From: Streptomyces sp. MBT65
GTDB taxonomy: Bacteria; Actinomycetota; Actinomycetes; Streptomycetales; Streptomycetaceae
NCBI RefSeq assembly: GCF_016612545.1
Contig: NZ_JAENRY010000007.1
Location: 29,205 to 93,204, forward strand
Direction of reading: 5' to 3'
DNA: 64,000 bases
Part shown: in pieces, positions 63,317 to 64,000 of the stretch
Layout: each line of letters begins with the position of its first letter
How positions within the stretch are numbered: position 1 is the first letter of the stretch
Notes under the pieces: generated by a model
Database searches by the model: none
Seen by the model: the letters and a program-made list of their open reading frames with translations, nothing else
What the model was told of the DNA's origin: nothing
Translations under genes and position numbers: made by a program

Positions 63317-64000
63317 GTGAGCGAGACCGTGCCGCGCGTCGTTGAACTGCCCAGCCCCTTCACCCGGTTCGCCGGCCGACTGCTGGTCGGGCTCGGGTAC
63401 GAGGTCGTGCTCGTCGAACCGCCGGAAGGCGACGGGAGCCGCCGCGAACTCGACGGCGACGCGTTCGTCCACTGGCACGCGGGCAAACGGTCGGTCGTCC
63501 CCGCGTCGCCGGAGGAACTGCGCGGTCTGCTGGCCGGCGCCGACGTGCTGCTCGACGGGAGTCCGGGCGGCGCGGAGGCACTGGCCGCGGGGCTCGACGC
63601 CCTGGTGCACGTCCGCGTCACCCCCTTCGGGCTGATCGGCCCGCGCACCGACTGGCAGGGCACCGACTTCGTGGTCGCCGCGCTGGGCGGGATGCTCGCC
63701 CAGGTCGGCACCCCGGACGGCCCGCCGCTCCGACCCGGAGCAGCAGGCCGAGCAGCTCGCGGGTGTCAACGCGGCCATCGCCGCCCTGCTCGGACTGCGC
63801 GCCCGCCGCACCGGCCCGGGACAGCTCGTCGACGTCTCCGCGCAGGCGTGCGTCGCGGCCGCGCTGGAGGCCGGGACGCTCGCCTATCTGCACGAGGACC
63901 GGGTGCCGCCGCGCCCCGGCAGCGTCCATCCGCTCGTCCCGCACGGCCTGTTCCGGGCCGCCGCCCAGGTAGCCGTCGGCGGCCCGGAACAGGCCGTGCG
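63317..64000 (+). pseudogene. Family III CoA-transferase, frameshifted and cut by window end
   Basis: GTG 63317 after GGGGAGGAG begins a CaiB/BaiF protein (VVELPSPFTRFAGRLL, LVEPPEG, FGLIGPRTDWQGTDFVVAALG). The frame breaks near 63725: homologous sequence (DPEQQAEQLAGVNAAIAALLGL, GQLVDVSAQACVAAALEA, GSVHPLVPHGLFRAA) continues in another frame, consistent with +1 base or -2 bases. The 3' end lies outside the window, and the last ~37 bases do not read as the family at all. This may be a real pseudogene or sequence error near an assembly end. Confidence 0.78.
63940..64000. repeat. 24-bp perfect inverted repeat at window end (fold-back)
   Basis: Bases 63940-63963 are the exact reverse complement of 63977-64000, with a 13-base spacer. 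The reverse strand of 63964-64000 reads HGLFRAADGYLG, the expected continuation of the CoA-transferase. So the end appears to be an inverted copy of the gene rather than new sequence. Confidence 0.85.

Noticed and set aside
63940..64000. Terminal palindrome considered as a linear-chromosome telomere
   Set aside because: It lies within a coding gene and the arm is an inverted copy of that gene, unlike streptomycete telomeres with multiple palindromes in non-coding DNA.

Overview
The window is about 70% G+C, codons are strongly G/C-biased at the third position, GTG (and one TTG) starts are common, and many genes overlap by ATGA or GTGA. Together with the large LuxR-type ATPase regulator, three secreted ricin-lectin proteins, many TetR/SDR/P450 genes and the cox cluster, this points to a Streptomyces or close actinomycete chromosome. 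I see no rRNA, tRNA, insertion sequence, phage gene or CRISPR array.

Region 1 (1-37.2 kb) is a large catabolic supercluster. It contains two CoA ligases, five acyl-CoA dehydrogenases, five SDRs, a CaiB-type CoA-transferase, an alpha-methylacyl-CoA racemase, a MaoC-type dehydratase, a crotonase, a thiolase, two P450s, a P450-type ferredoxin, an amidohydrolase with a small partner, and two SDRs of the mycofactocin-coupled type. A complete lower meta-cleavage set is also present: extradiol dioxygenase, C-C hydrolase, dienoate hydratase, acylating aldehyde dehydrogenase and hydroxy-oxo-acid aldolase. A KstD-like flavoprotein sits beside it. The logic is that of steroid, terpenoid or other alicyclic degradation: hydroxylate with P450s, activate as CoA ester, racemise and beta-oxidise branched chains, desaturate a ring, cleave a catechol, and feed pyruvate and acyl-CoA to central metabolism. 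The substrate cannot be read from the sequence, and no catechol-forming hydroxylase is in the window. Regulators are two TetR proteins, a tandem-duplicated GntR/FCD protein and an IclR protein. The first genes (ligase, sugar-kinase-fold phosphotransferase, ACAD11-like dehydrogenase, SDR) resemble the kit used for 4-hydroxy-acid catabolism.

Region 2 (37.2-50.1 kb) is ordinary accessory DNA. It holds a hypothetical protein, an SDR/TetR pair, three consecutive secreted ricin-lectin proteins (ThuA-like, beta-helix, GH18 chitinase-like), a small membrane protein, a LuxR-type ATPase regulator, a BBE-type flavin oxidase and a secreted NPP1/NLP protein.

Region 3 (50.4-58.9 kb) is a LysR gene facing a compact cox operon (M-S-L, XdhC-type, D, G, E). 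The large subunit carries the AYxCSFR active-site loop of form I Mo-Cu carbon monoxide dehydrogenase, so the strain probably oxidises CO aerobically. It is followed by a DyP peroxidase and an aldo/keto reductase.

Region 4 (61.2-64 kb) looks like a return to the catabolic regulon. Two convergent genes (LLM flavin oxidoreductase and MaoC-like) are both cut short at one junction, followed by an alpha/beta hydrolase and a frameshifted CoA-transferase. The final 61 bases fold back as a near-perfect inverted copy of the gene, probably an assembly-end artefact. An operator-like palindrome, YCGCTNAGCGR (mostly followed by GACCG), recurs in three divergent promoters of regions 1 and 4 and may define a shared regulon.
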